A stretch of 64,000 bases of DNA from Camelus bactrianus (taxonomy: Eukaryota; Chordata; Mammalia; Artiodactyla; Camelidae): the NCBI RefSeq assembly GCF_048773025.1, contig NC_133545.1:84194501-84258500 (forward strand), read 5' to 3'. This document shows, in pieces, positions 47,990 to 58,594 of the stretch (the stretch's first letter is position 1; every line of letters begins with the position of its first letter). The notes under the pieces are model-generated. The model worked only from the letters and a program-made list of their open reading frames with translations, was not told the origin of the DNA and ran no database searches. Made by a program: the position numbers and the translations under genes.

Positions 47990-48428
47990 GGAGATACGTA
48001 AGGGTGCCAAGTTGACAAGGGGTGGACTGTAATAGTCAATTCCTGTCAACCTGTCTAGGCTGCGGTGCCCAGTTTGTTGGTCAAACACTAGTTTAAATGT
48101 TGTTGTGAAGATATATTTCAGTTGTAATTAACACTTTAAATCAGTTACTCAGACTCGACTCAGACATGGAGTAAGGTAACTAACCCTCTGGGATGTGAGT
48201 GGGTCTCATCCAGTCAGTTGAAGGCCTTACGAGCAAAGACTGAGATCTCTTGAAGGAGAGGCAACTCTACCTCAAGCCTGCAGCGTAGAGACCCTGCAGA
48301 GTTTCCAGCCTGCTCACCCGTGCTGCAGATTTCACAGTTACCCCACAATCATGTGGGCCAATTCATTAAAATCTCTTTGTTCTTCTTCATTCTATTAGTT
48401 CTGTTTCTCTGCAGAACACTGACTAATA
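47990..48428 (+). mobile_element. LTR-like interspersed repeat, class uncertain
   Basis: The ends and internal phrases ('ctcatccagtcagttgaagg' near 48208, 'ctattagttctgtttctctg' near 48393, 'actgactaatacatc' at the end) recall an ERVL-type or other old LTR family. I cannot name it. No target duplications seen. Confidence 0.4.
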
Positions 48429-49521
48429 CATCAAGGGAAAAAAAAATCACTGAACTTGAAGAAGGTCAATAGAAACTTCCCAAACTGAAATACAAAGGGA
48501 AAAAAAAAAAGCAGAACACACCATGCAAGAACTATAGAATAATATAAAAATGTAACATATGTGTAATTGGAATACCTGAAAGAGAAGAAAGAGAAAGGGA
48601 GGTAGAAGAAGTTTGAAGTAATAATGGCTGAGAATGTCTGCAAGTTAATGACAGACACCAAACCACAGATCCAGGAAGCTCAGAGAACTCCAAGGAGAAT
48701 AAAAAACCACCGTAACTTGGAGGAACAAGTGTAAGAATTAGAGAGATCTTCCTACCAGGAGCCATGCAGGCAAGGAGAGAGTGAACTGATGTCTTCAAAG
48801 TGTTGGAGAAAAAAACAAACCTAGAACTCTATATCTAGAGAAATTGTCCTTTAAAAATGAATGAGCAATAAATAATTTCTAAGATAAAACTGAAGACCTG
48901 CCACATAGAAGTCTCAGAAATTCTTCAGGTAGGAAAGAAATTGCATAGATCAGATACTTATATCTGCACAAAGAAAGGAATATTGCTGGAGAAGGAATAG
49001 ATGGAGGTAAAATAAAATATTTTGTTTTTCTTGTTCTTAATTAATCTGAAAATCATTTTTTAAAGCAATAATGCTAACAATGTATTCGATGACGGAGATG
49101 AATGATGGGAGGAAACAGGAGGGACAATGTGGAAATAACCAGTATGTACCACGTGGAGATACAGAATATTATTTTGAAGGCAGACTAAGATTAGTTAAAA
49201 ACGTATAGTGTGATCTGTAGGGCAAAACTAAAAATTTTTGTAAGAATATAAATAGTATGCTAAGCAAGTATGAAAATATAATCATATTAAATGATCAATT
49301 AAGCCTTCAAAATGTACCAATAGGGAAAAAAGAGCAAATAAAATGAACATAAAACAGTTCCATAGATAGTAGACACCAATTCAACTATATTAATAACCAT
49401 TTTAAATATGGGCTGTCTAAGTACCCAATTAAAAGATAGAGATTTGCAGAGGGGACAAAAACCCCAAAACCCAGCTATGTTGTCTACAAGAACCCCACCA
49501 TAAAGATAAATATTTAGCCAG

Positions 49522-50110
49522 AGAGGGGAGGGCATAGCTCAGTGGTAGAGTGCGTGCTTATCATGCATATGGTCATGGGTTCAATTCCCCAGTACCTCTG
49601 TTAAATTTAAAATAATAATAATAATAAATAAAAAAACCTTGCCATTTGCAGCAACATGGATGCTCCTGGAGAATGTCATTCTAAGTGAAATAAGCCAGAA
49701 AGAGAAAGAAAAATACCTTATGAGATTGCTCATATGTGGAATCTAAAAAACAAAGACCAAAAAACAAAGTATAAATACAAAACAGAAATAGACTCATAGA
49801 CATAGAATACAAACTTGTGGTTGCCAAGGGGGCGGAGGGTGGGAAGGGATAGACGGGATTTCAAGGTTGTAGAATGGATAAACAAGATTATACTGTACAG
49901 CACAGGGAAATATACGCAGGGTCTTATGGTAGCTCACAGAGAAAAAAATGTGACAATGAATATATATATGTTCATGTATAACTGAAAAATTGTGCTCTAC
50001 ATTGGCATTTGACACAACATTGTAGAATAATTATAGATCAATAAAAAATGTTAAAATAAATAAATAAATAAACCTAATTACCTCCCCCAAACAAATCAAA
50101 ACAAAAAAGA
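49522..50110 (+). mobile_element. Camelid SINE split by an L1 3' end
   Basis: The tRNA-Ala-like head (49522-49600) has A box tagctcagtggtagag and B box gggttcaattccc. The SINE's own tail ('aacctaattacctccccc' at 50081-50098) is displaced to the right by an L1. Target duplications belong to the SINE: gataaatatttagccag (49505-49521) and aataaatatttagctag (50111-50127), in an old L1. Confidence 0.85.
49636..50075 (+). mobile_element. Young L1 3' end inside the SINE
   Basis: Starts at the ORF2 C-terminus ('gccatttgcagcaacatgga' at 49640) and runs through the 3' UTR variant ending 'atcaataaaaaatgtt'. It lies within the A/T-rich middle of the SINE, so the target duplication cannot be separated from the aataaata repeats. 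Confidence 0.85.
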
Positions 50111-51060
50111 AATAAATATTTAGCTAGCAAACCTCCCTAAAGACAGAAACAGAGAAAGATGTACCTGCTACCAGTCAGAAAACTAATCAAAAAACCACGA
50201 ATCAAACAGAAGCTGGAGGAGTTGTATTAATCTCAGATAATATAGATTTCAGAACAAGAAAGACTGCCAGGAATGAACAGTAACATAATGATAGACTCTC
50301 TAAGAAGGTAGCACTAAGGGTGCATGAAGCTCACAATACATTTAAAATATGTCAAATATGTATTTTTTACAAAATGTAATTTTTTGGCAAAAACTAACAG
50401 AACCGAAAGGAGAAGTGTACAAATCGATATTTGTACTTGTAGACTACAATCTCTTTCTGTCAGTCGTTGATAGCTCCAGCAGGCAGGAAGTCAGTTCAGG
50501 TATAGATGATCTGCAGAACACGATCCATCAGTCTGATCTCATTGAAATTTATACGGCGTTCTCCATCCACCAGCAGAATACAGAATCTCCTCAAGCTCAC
50601 GTGGAGCATTCACAAAGATAGACCACGTTCTGAGGGTTAAAGCACACCTTAACCAATTGAAAAGGATGGAAATCCCACCATGTATGTCCTCAAACAACAA
50701 AGGAATTAAACTAGAAGTAAATAACAGAAGCGAAAAGTCCCCAAATACATGGAGAGTAAAGAACACACTTGTAAATAATCCATGAGTCAAAGTCCTGTTA
50801 AACTTCAGAATATTTTGAACCAAATGAAAATAAAAATTATCAAAATTTTCACTTTGATATTTAGCTGTTGGAGGCAGCTAAAGCAGTGCTTACAGGGAAC
50901 TTTGTCATATTTGTCTTAGACGTCTCAGATCAATAATTGAAGCTACCACCCCAAAAGCTTAGAAAAAGAAGTACAGAATGAACACAAAACAAGCAGAAAG
51001 AAGGAGATAAAAAACGATAAGTGCAAAATCAAGGAAATAAAAGCACAAAAGCAATAGGAA

Positions 51061-51600
51061 GATACACACACGCACACACATGACACACACTCCTGGACAT
51101 CCTGCCCTCTCCTCTCCGGGAACAGGCTGGGTTCCTCTGTTTCCTCTGGCATCTCCCCTTCCCACCACCAAGAGGTTCTGCTTGGATGGACAGGGGCATT
51201 CTCTGTCCTCCAGGAACTGGATGGACAGGCAGAGTCCTCCAGGCTCAGCCCTTGGTGTGCAGAGAACTCCTGAACAACCTGGCCACCTCCTCTCAGCCAT
51301 TTGCATGTCACTAACACTACTTTGCATATGGAATCCAAACCTTCTCTCCTTTCTCTTTAAGCCCACTTGGTATCCATTCTTGCTTCTCTAACTTCTCCCC
51401 TCATAGATGTTGCAGATCAACAAAGGTGAGCATTTCAGAAAGACGAAAGGAGGGTCCGTCACCTGACCTGCTGACCTGAAGGATGGTCTGGGAAGATGCT
51501 CAGTGTGGTGGCCACCACCCGAGATCTGTTTGCCACTTCCGTTCCAGGGCAGGATTCCACCCCATCTTTTGCTTAAGGAGCTACTGTTAATGCATGTATC
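51061..51600. other. Unassigned GC-richer DNA
   Basis: Unique. Frames of 103-135 codons overlap on opposite strands and have no known domain. A (ca)n-like run lies at 51064-51090. Confidence 0.4.
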
Positions 51601-52145
51601 TTGCTCTCTCTTTTTTTCACTTTTCATCTTGAAATGTTTCTAACACACAGCAAAGTAGAATAGATATTAAAATGAATATCCACATACCCATTGCCTGGAT
51701 TTCTTTCTTATCATTTTGCTATATTTCTACAACTGCTATTTTTAGCTGAAGTATTTTAAAGTAAATTTACACTGTGGTATTGAACCCTAATTACTCTAAT
51801 GTCCTCCCCTAAAAAATTAAGGACATTTTTCCTATATAATACCAATCCCATTTTCCACACCTAAGAAAATTAACAATCATTCTTTGCCATTTATCTCATA
51901 CCTATTGGAAAGTCAAGTGTCTCCAGTGATCTCCAAGTCATCTTTAAAATATTGTTCATGCAGATCAAGGACAGAATTTTTGATTTTTTACTTCTTGTAT
52001 CACTTTATTTTTTAATCACTTTTAAGCTAAATTGACCCCTCCCCACCTCCCTTTTTCATTATGTTGACTTGTTGAAGAGGCCAGGTCAGTGGCCTTGTAG
52101 AATGTCCGTCCTCTCGTGGGGCTGACTGTCCGGCAGTGTTTAATG
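51601..52145. repeat. Old LINE-derived repeat (L1M-like)
   Basis: 'ccacacctaagaaaattaac' near 51855, 'tgttgacttgttgaagaggc' near 52063 and the following 'tagaatgtcc' recall a common old L1-associated repeat. Orientation and subfamily not secure. Confidence 0.45.
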
Positions 52146-52531
52146 GCTCCCTACCTCCTGTCTCCCAAGAGTGAGGTATCAGAGAGCCCTGGGGTGGTTC
52201 TGGTTGAACAATTTAAGTAGGATCCCCACTGGGGTTCCACAGGCTGCCTGGCTGCCTGGGTGTTCTTAATGCACAAGCAGTTCTCTGGGTTTAGGAGCTG
52301 GAAGCTCTTGGGGTGCACGTTTGTAACCCTGTGAGTATTCCGCCCCATCTACCTGGATGATCCGCACGTGAGTTGTTCCATCAGGGGCTGTGAAAGAGGA
52401 TTTTCTCATCCTACCACCTCTGGTTATTGGCTGCCTAATTTCATCAAGAAGAAATTTTTTCTTATCAGCTGGGGTTATTTAGTAACCCCAAATACGGATT
52501 CTGCAGGAAAGGTGAATGAGGCCTTCAGGAG
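52146..52531. other. Unassigned DNA
   Basis: No recognised family; no exon. Confidence 0.4.
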
Positions 52532-52581
52532 ACTGAGGCACAAAGCACGTGAGTGTTGAAGCCAGAATCCCATAGGCCTGC
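52532..52581. repeat. 50-bp near-identical repeat, copy 1 (MIR-like)
   Basis: 'actgaggcacaaagcacgtg' and onward for 50 bp; one mismatch to 53916-53965. The start recalls an antisense MIR. Confidence 0.85.
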
Positions 52582-52717
52582 CCCAGGCCCACCACCTAAC
52601 GATATTTTCAGATGAAAGGGTTGGTAAAACTCTCGGTTCAAATGGAGACAAGTTAGGGCAGGGTTTTTGTTTGTTTGCTTGCTCTCTTTGAGAATTATTA
52701 TGAGTTCATGGATTTTT

Positions 52718-53150
52718 TTAATTGAAGTGTCGTCAGTTACAATGTGTCAATTTCTGATGTACAGCGTAATTTCCCAGTCGTGCATATACACATATATTCA
52801 TTTTCATTTGCAGCAACGTGGATGGACCTGGAGATTATCATTCTAAGTGAAATAAGCCAGAAAAAGAAAGAAAAATGCCATACAATATCACTCATATGTG
52901 GAACTTAAAAAAAAAGAAAAGAAAAGAAAAAAGAGGACAATAATGAGCTCATCTACAAAACAGAAACAGACTCGCAGACACAGTGAACAATCTTATGGTT
53001 ACGGGGGAAAGTGGGTGGGAAGGGATAAATTTGGGAGTTTGAGATTTGCAAATGTTAGACATAATATATAGAAATAGATACAAAAACAAGTTTCTTCTGT
53101 ATAGCACAGGGAACTCTATTCAATATCTTGTAATAACCTTTAATGAAAAA
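52718..53150 (-). mobile_element. Young L1 with 5' inversion, minus strand
   Basis: 52718-52810 is the last ~95 bp of an L1 on the minus strand (T-rich start, then 'gatgtacagcgtaatttccc'). From about 52806 the sequence is L1 ORF2 end plus 3' UTR on the plus strand, stopping at 'taatgaaaaagag' just where the other piece begins in the L1. So the two parts are contiguous in the L1 but inverted. Target duplications gagttcatggattttt (52702-52717) and gagtacatggattttt (53151-53166) enclose both. The parts share a few bases (catttg) at the junction. Confidence 0.9.
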
Positions 53151-53166
53151 GAGTACATGGATTTTT

Positions 53167-53915
53167 ATAGACTGAATGCTTCAGTCAACCAGAGTCATCA
53201 TTCTCTCTGATGCTCTGCTTGTCTCCACTTTGGCCCGGGAGAGCCCTCTTGGGCTGTTCAGATCCAGGACTGGTACCCATCCTCTAGGCCATCTCAGCCC
53301 CACCCCATACCAATCCAGCTAATTGCATCTGCAAACTTGATAAACTGTTACAAGACAATCCCACAAGGACAAAAAAATACAATGTAAGTTTGTCCAAATT
53401 TTGCATCACAAATTCAATGGTATGATTTGCCTTCAGCCTCAGGAGAACTGTGAGATTTCCCTGAGGGCCTAGATGATTTCAAGCCCCACCAGCCTGAGAG
53501 GATAAGTTACAGGGAGGGGATGGAGGGTGGGTTCAGTCCAGAGGGATTACATAGCTGGATTGTCACATAAGAGTCACTCTGGGGTTCCCTGGGGAGCAGC
53601 AGGTTAGATGTGTGGCCCCTGAGCTCCCCAGAGATCTCTTGCAGAAGGGCCTGCCTGTGGTCAGGGCAGGCAGTTCGGGGCATGGCCTGGATGACCCCTC
53701 CTGTCTGAGTGAGATGTGTGGGAGTCACTGTGATGCCATGAGGTGGTGACCAGTCATGATGCAGTAATAAAAAACAGCACCATGGACTCTCCCTGGGTAC
53801 AAATCACCACTCTCAGGCTGTTGAGAAACTGACTCGGGATTTAGAGGCACGTGGCAGGGGGCACTGAGTAGTCTTCAGGGATTACCTGTGCAATCCTCGA
53901 CTTACAAGGGAGGAA
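53167..53915. other. Unassigned DNA
   Basis: Unique, moderate GC, no recognised repeats. Confidence 0.4.
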
Positions 53916-53965
53916 ACTGAGGCACAAAGCACGTGAGTGTTGAAGCCAGAATCCCACAGGCCTGC
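53916..53965. repeat. 50-bp near-identical repeat, copy 2 (MIR-like)
   Basis: Same 50 bp as 52532-52581 with one difference (c for t). The preceding 'acttacaagggaggaa' extends the antisense MIR resemblance, so this copy looks like the original. Confidence 0.85.
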
Positions 53966-55216
53966 TCTGTGGCTCCCACTGTGTGAGGTGGCCCCCACTC
54001 AGCCAGAGCCGGCTCCACTCTGCTGTAGACGGGACTGGTGGGCACTGGGAAGATGGCATGTGGGATGCACTCTGTAATCACTTACTTCTCAGGACTGTCA
54101 TCAAAAGAAAACAGAATTCATGCCAGTTAAGTCCTAATGCACTGACAAAGCAGTCTGTCAGTTCGCACTGTCACCTAATAGCTCTCAAGCCCAGTAATTT
54201 CACAAGAAATCTGCCAACTGCCCCCCACACATTTACAGGGATTCTGAAGACCGTCCTTCACTGATGGCTCAGTGTTTGTCTGCGGTGTATTTAGTGGGTA
54301 TTCTTTCTTCTAATTACAAAGGCACTATTGGTCCCTGTACTCCTGGTACAAGCTGGGAGCAGTTCCTCTAATTATAGGTTATAAAATAGCATTTTCCCTG
54401 TTAGCAGCCTGAATGGCTCTCACAAAGAGAATTAGGAAGTTTGTTATTTTGCTTGATGTGCCAAAATATGCCCATTAATTGCAGTGAATTGAGAAGAGAA
54501 AACACATACATTGACCTATGGGCTTCATTCATGAGCATCAAAATATTTGTGTCCTAAAGTGTAGCCTGGAACACATTCTCCACATTTGCCTTTTCAGATG
54601 CAGCTGTCATTCGGTTTTTTTTTTTCTCTTTAATTCAGTATCATGTCAGTTTCAGATTTTGAAAATTGAACTCAACATGCTTTTAAGGATATTTTAAAAT
54701 ATGGTTAGTTTTGTTTTAAGACTGAATATGCTTTTTAAAATAAAAAGACAGTGTGTTTTCCAGGATCCTAGCCCCTGTAGAATTTAACCTGAGTTCTTTA
54801 GGGTCTTCACTATCTGGCCACTTATGTCATACCCTTATCTATGTCCCCTTCACAGGACATGCCATTTGCCAGGCACTGTCATCTGTACCTGCAATGTCAC
54901 AACCTGGTCTTAGACTCTGGAATGTTTTCAGCTCTAAGTAATAGAATAAGAGTCCTAGTGACTCAAATAAAACAACAAGTCAGAGCTTGACTCAGTGGCT
55001 CAAAAAATGTCAGGGCAGTTGTCTTAGCAGTTGTCCTGGCATGTTCCTCATACTACAGAGTGGCCACCGAGGCTCCAGCCATCACATCACCTTCCAGACA
55101 GGAATACACAGCTAGCTTCTGCCTATATCTCAGTGCTCTCCAGACTCTGTCAAGTGGCCCTGACAGTGGGAAGGGGTTAGGAAAAGGCAGCTGAGCCATT
55201 CAACTTTTCAACTGTT
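53966..55216. other. Unique DNA with a candidate conserved element
   Basis: 54050-54620 is free of recognised repeats and rich in TAATTA-type homeodomain cores (54311-54316, 54369-54374; ATTAATTGC at 54474). No gene structure. 54760-55200 may include an old repeat I cannot name. Confidence 0.45.
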
Positions 55217-55350
55217 CTGAAATAAATATATATATATTTTATTATATATTTTAAATATATGTAATTATATACATTTATTATATATTTTCAATATATATAA
55301 TTATATATATTTATTATATATTTTATTATGTATTTTCAATATATATACTT
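55217..55350. repeat. AT-rich low-complexity tract
   Basis: Irregular repeats of 'tatatatttattatatatttt' type over ~130 bp. Confidence 0.9.
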
Positions 55351-55387
55351 ATATATTGAAAATATGGTGAAAACACCATATTTTCAA
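55333..55387. repeat. Perfect hairpin with an alternative partner
   Basis: Left arm ttgaaaatatggtg (55356-55369), loop aaaa, right arm caccatattttcaa (55374-55387): 14 of 14 pair. The left arm can also pair with ttttcaatatat (55333-55344) through atatattgaaaa (55351-55362). Confidence 0.9.
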
Positions 55388-55390
55388 AAT

Positions 55391-55990
55391 CTTTTTGAAA
55401 TGTTTTAAAGGAAGAAAATGGAGAAGGAAAAGTGCCTGCATATAAATCTTGGGGAGTAGACTGTCAAATTTTTAAATTATTTTTTCCTAAACTGGAGACT
55501 TTAAGAATAATTTCTACTAACACTTTAGAAAGTTGGTAAAAACATTATCAGTTGTGCTTAAGAACAAATTTGGGCTACTGTTTGTTTGTTTGTTTGTTTG
55601 ATCAAGGCCATCCTAGAAAATGTAGTATCAGGGGAGAGGTGAAATTTCTCCTCTAGGGACAGGGACAAAGCAAACACAGGAGCCTGTACTCCAGGTAAAA
55701 GGCCACTAAAAAAAGTCCAAAACCTGTGAGGAAAGGCCTGGAAGGTTCTGGTCTTCCTTCCACACATCCTTAAAACATCAGTCAAGCTGGGGTTCCTGGA
55801 TAATACATAAGTCACAAGAAAGAAACTAATCATTTTTTGCACAAAATCTGGAAAGTAATAGGCCATCAGGTGTTCACTTAATAAGTGTTTTGCATCCATC
55901 AAGTGGCAGCACCACCTTCAGATCAGGGTCAGGGTACCACTGTAAGGACAGGAATCTCAGGGCACGGAGGCTAGGTAAGTACCCAGGGCC
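55391..55990. other. Unassigned DNA
   Basis: The minus frame at 55558-55902 (114 codons) includes a (ttgttt)n-derived stretch and has no known domain. A short (tttg)n run lies at 55580-55600. Confidence 0.4.
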
Positions 55991-57150
55991 ATACCTATGA
56001 ACTAGAAAATGTGGTCCATCCATACAATGGCACATTACTCAGCCTGAAAAAGGAAGGAAATTCTGACACTTGCTATGACATGGGTGAAACTTGCGGACAT
56101 TGTACTAAGTGAAATAAGGCAGTCTCAGAAGGACAATGCTGTGGGCTGTGTATAACTTTGTAATTCAGGCATAGTTGTTACTATTTAGGGGAAAATGTGA
56201 TTTATATGGGAAAATTCATCATACAGATTCTGGAACTGAAAATTGAGTCTTTCAAATTTAAGCTGAATGAAGCCCCTTGTAAAATATGAAATTGAAAAAA
56301 GGATTAGCATTTTACAGACAGGCAAAAGAGTTACAAGAGAAATAATAAATAGTGATCTGTTAGAAGAAAAACAGACCATCTTATATAAAGAGTTTTCCTA
56401 AATGTTACCTGTGATTCAGAGATACCTTCCCACAATTTCTCATTTCTTTTGGGTAAGCTGAGTGACCATCATGAGGGTTGTCATGAAGGACTCCACACTA
56501 AATAAAGCAAACAGAAGGAGTGCAATGTCTACAAGAGGGCAAAAACATGATATTTACTTTAAATCTGCAAATTTAGGCCCGCCCAAGAATGATTTCAAAT
56601 GTTTTCAAATGTCAGTTATGGAAGTGCACAATTTTATTTGGGAGTTCGAGATTTGGAAATACTAACTACTGTATATAAAATAGATAAACAAGTTTCTTCT
56701 GTATAGCACAGGGAACTATATTCAACATCTTGTAGTAACCTATAATGAAGAAGAATATGAAAACAAATGTATGTGTGTATACGGTTGACTGAACCGTTAT
56801 GCTATACACCAGAAATTGACACCTCATTGTAAACTGACTACTTCAATAAAAAAAAATCAGATTCTGTGTTATTAAAAAAAAAAGGACAACGCTGTATGAT
56901 TCCACTTATATGAGGCAGTTAGAGTCAAACTCATAGAGACAGATGTAGATTAGAGATTGCCAGGGGCTGGGGCACGGGGATGGGGACTTACTCATCAAGG
57001 GCCTCAGGTTTCAGTCGAGTGAAATGAACCAGCTCCTGAGAGCCGCTGGATGCCCTTGTGCCTGCAGTAGACAGTACTCAGTTGCACACATAAACCTTTG
57101 TTAAAAGGGGTGAGCTTGTTTTAAATGTTCTTACCACGATAAAATCAAAA
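55991..57150 (+). mobile_element. Old L1 3' end, interrupted by a 740-bp insertion
   Basis: Old L1 (L1MA/B-like) sense sequence: 'ccatacaatggcacattact' at 56020 and 'gtgaaataaggcagtctcag' at 56109. After the insertion it resumes with 'ctgtatgattccacttatat' (56892) and 'gagattgccaggggctgggg' (56954), ending A-rich near 57150. Confidence 0.7.
56142..56881 (+). mobile_element. Chimeric-looking L1 insertion
   Basis: Target duplications aaggacaatgctg (56129-56141) and aaggacaacgctg (56882-56894) enclose 740 bp. The right third (about 56636-56850) is a young L1 3' UTR. After its first A run comes 'tcagattctgtgttatt' and a second A run, as in a short 3' transduction. The left ~495 bp (56142-56635) is not L1 and matches no repeat I know. 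It may be a co-retroposed transcript, a 5' transduction or a later insertion without its own duplications. Confidence 0.7.
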
Positions 57151-57509
57151 TTAAAAAAGAAAGAATACAACACTTAGCCAGGCCTGATTCTGAGGCCCAG
57201 AGTGCTCTGCTCTGCCCTGTGCCCCACGGGCACCCACGGGCGCAGGTGTGGGAGGACCTGCTCTCTCTGGGTGTTTACAGAGCAGAAGACTTCAGTCCCT
57301 CCCTCTGTTTTGGCCACAGTGCCTGCAGTTGGAACTCTCCCAGCCTGGATGATGGTGGCCCTTTGTGCCGCTCTCTGGGAGGACCCCAGATACGATTCTC
57401 AGGCCCGCTTCACAACCCCTGAGGCTATGCCAGGTCGCCCACAGGTCTCCACTCCCACCGCCATGAGGCTGAGGCCCAGGCTGCCCGGGGAACCACATGG
57501 TCCATGAGG
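57151..57509. other. GC-rich unassigned DNA
   Basis: Frames on both strands (plus 57202-57507, 101 codons) are compositional; no known domain. Confidence 0.4.
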
Positions 57510-57670
57510 GTAGGGCTGCCAGAGCAGCACATGGAAATACTCATGTCCATTTAAGTCATGTCTAACTACCCATGCGTGGTTTCATTGAGATCAAAGACAA
57601 ATATTACCTGGGACATCCTCCTAACAAAATGATTCATTGTTTATCTGAGATAAACTTAAAGTGTTTAAGT
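57510..57670. mobile_element. Possible old DNA-transposon MITE
   Basis: 'gggctgccagagcagcac' at the left and 'cattgtttatctgagataaa' at 57637 resemble a common palindromic hAT-like MITE. Internal symmetry is poor and the assignment weak. Confidence 0.35.
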
Positions 57671-57871
57671 TACATCCCTCTTTAATTCTATTTCCCTCAT
57701 GATTTGGCTCTCCTTGTCAGCTGTTTTGCAGAATATGCTTACAACATTCCTTGCATTTATAACCATTTTCCATTTCCATCTTGAGGCACCTTCTACAGCA
57801 GCAACATGCTTCATTTCATTCCTTGGCCCGTTGACTATTTATTACTGAGAAAACATGCTCAATATTAGCAT
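57671..57871. other. Unassigned DNA
   Basis: Short AT-rich unique stretch left of the solo LTR. Confidence 0.4.
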
Positions 57872-58373
57872 TGTAAATGAAAAATATTACAATATCAGTA
57901 AACAAAGGATGCTGTGGCCATCAGGTCGTCAGCCACGAACGCCACTGCTGACACTGAGTAAAGGGAACTCAGGATGCAGACAGGCAGGGAGCCCACCTCT
58001 GCAGCCACCCCCAGTGTTGCCCCCTGAGGGGACTCAGGATGTGAGAGAACAGGACACTGGTCCTAGAGAGCCAGGTGCACATCGAAGGAATGATTCCAGT
58101 GAGCCCAGATCTTTGCACCTTCCCATACATGGAAAAGCACTAAATTTCTTGAGATGTCTGGTTTCCTTGTATTAACAGTAATCTTTTGATGGTCCGACTA
58201 CTTGGTCTTTGTTGTGAAAACTCCAGTAGATCCTGGCTCCTGCCCTACCTCTTTGGAGCGGTCCCTCAGAGCAATCTGAGGGGCTGTCATCCCCAGCTTA
58301 AGTCCTCAGAAACGTCCACTGAACAAAAACACAACTCTCAACTTCCAGGTTGCACATTTTATTTCAGTCAACA
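57872..58373 (+). mobile_element. Solo LTR, 502-bp family, copy 2
   Basis: Fossil LTR, TG...CA, with exact 4-bp target duplications gcat (57868-57871, 58374-58377), so class I ERV-like. Collinear with 7468-7969 from the first base to the last, which fixes the ends of the family. No internal region adjoins. Confidence 0.85.
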
Positions 58374-58551
58374 GCATTATGAACTGGTCTACCGAGCAGG
58401 TACTGACATAAAGCACCTGAAACTCTGAAAAACTGTGCAGCAAATTTGAGTTCTGGAGGTGCATAATACCACCCTCTCTGGTATAAGTTACTTTTCCATT
58501 CCTCGGAATTCTGTTGTATCTCTTGCTCCGTGACTTTTTAAAATGTTGTTT

Positions 58552-58552
<1 letters not shown>

Positions 58553-58591
<39 letters not shown>
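58553..58591. repeat. (CA)n microsatellite
   Basis: About 19 uninterrupted CA units, probably polymorphic in the species. Confidence 0.98.

Positions 58592-58594
<3 letters not shown>

Larger units (their letters stand above)
48435..51060 (+). mobile_element. Old L1 5' region to endonuclease, interrupted
   Basis: Sense old L1: 'ggaatacctgaaagagaaga' near 48569, 'gagccatgcaggcaagga' near 48759, 'ctatatctagagaaattgtc' near 48829. Endonuclease-region sequence runs to the break at 49521 ('ctatgttgtctacaagaacc') and resumes at 50128. Endonuclease C-terminal sequence follows to about 50640, then the connector. The SINE/L1 composite at 49522-50110 splits it. Confidence 0.65.

Noticed and set aside
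47667-48088. Minus-strand frames of 93-105 codons
   Set aside because: They lie antisense to a MaLR LTR and a neighbouring repeat; the same peptide-like pattern appears in the inverted copy at 22423-22764, which reflects the duplication and not coding.
58306-58587. Val/Cys-repeat minus-strand frame
   Set aside because: Translation of the (CA)n tract running into an LTR.
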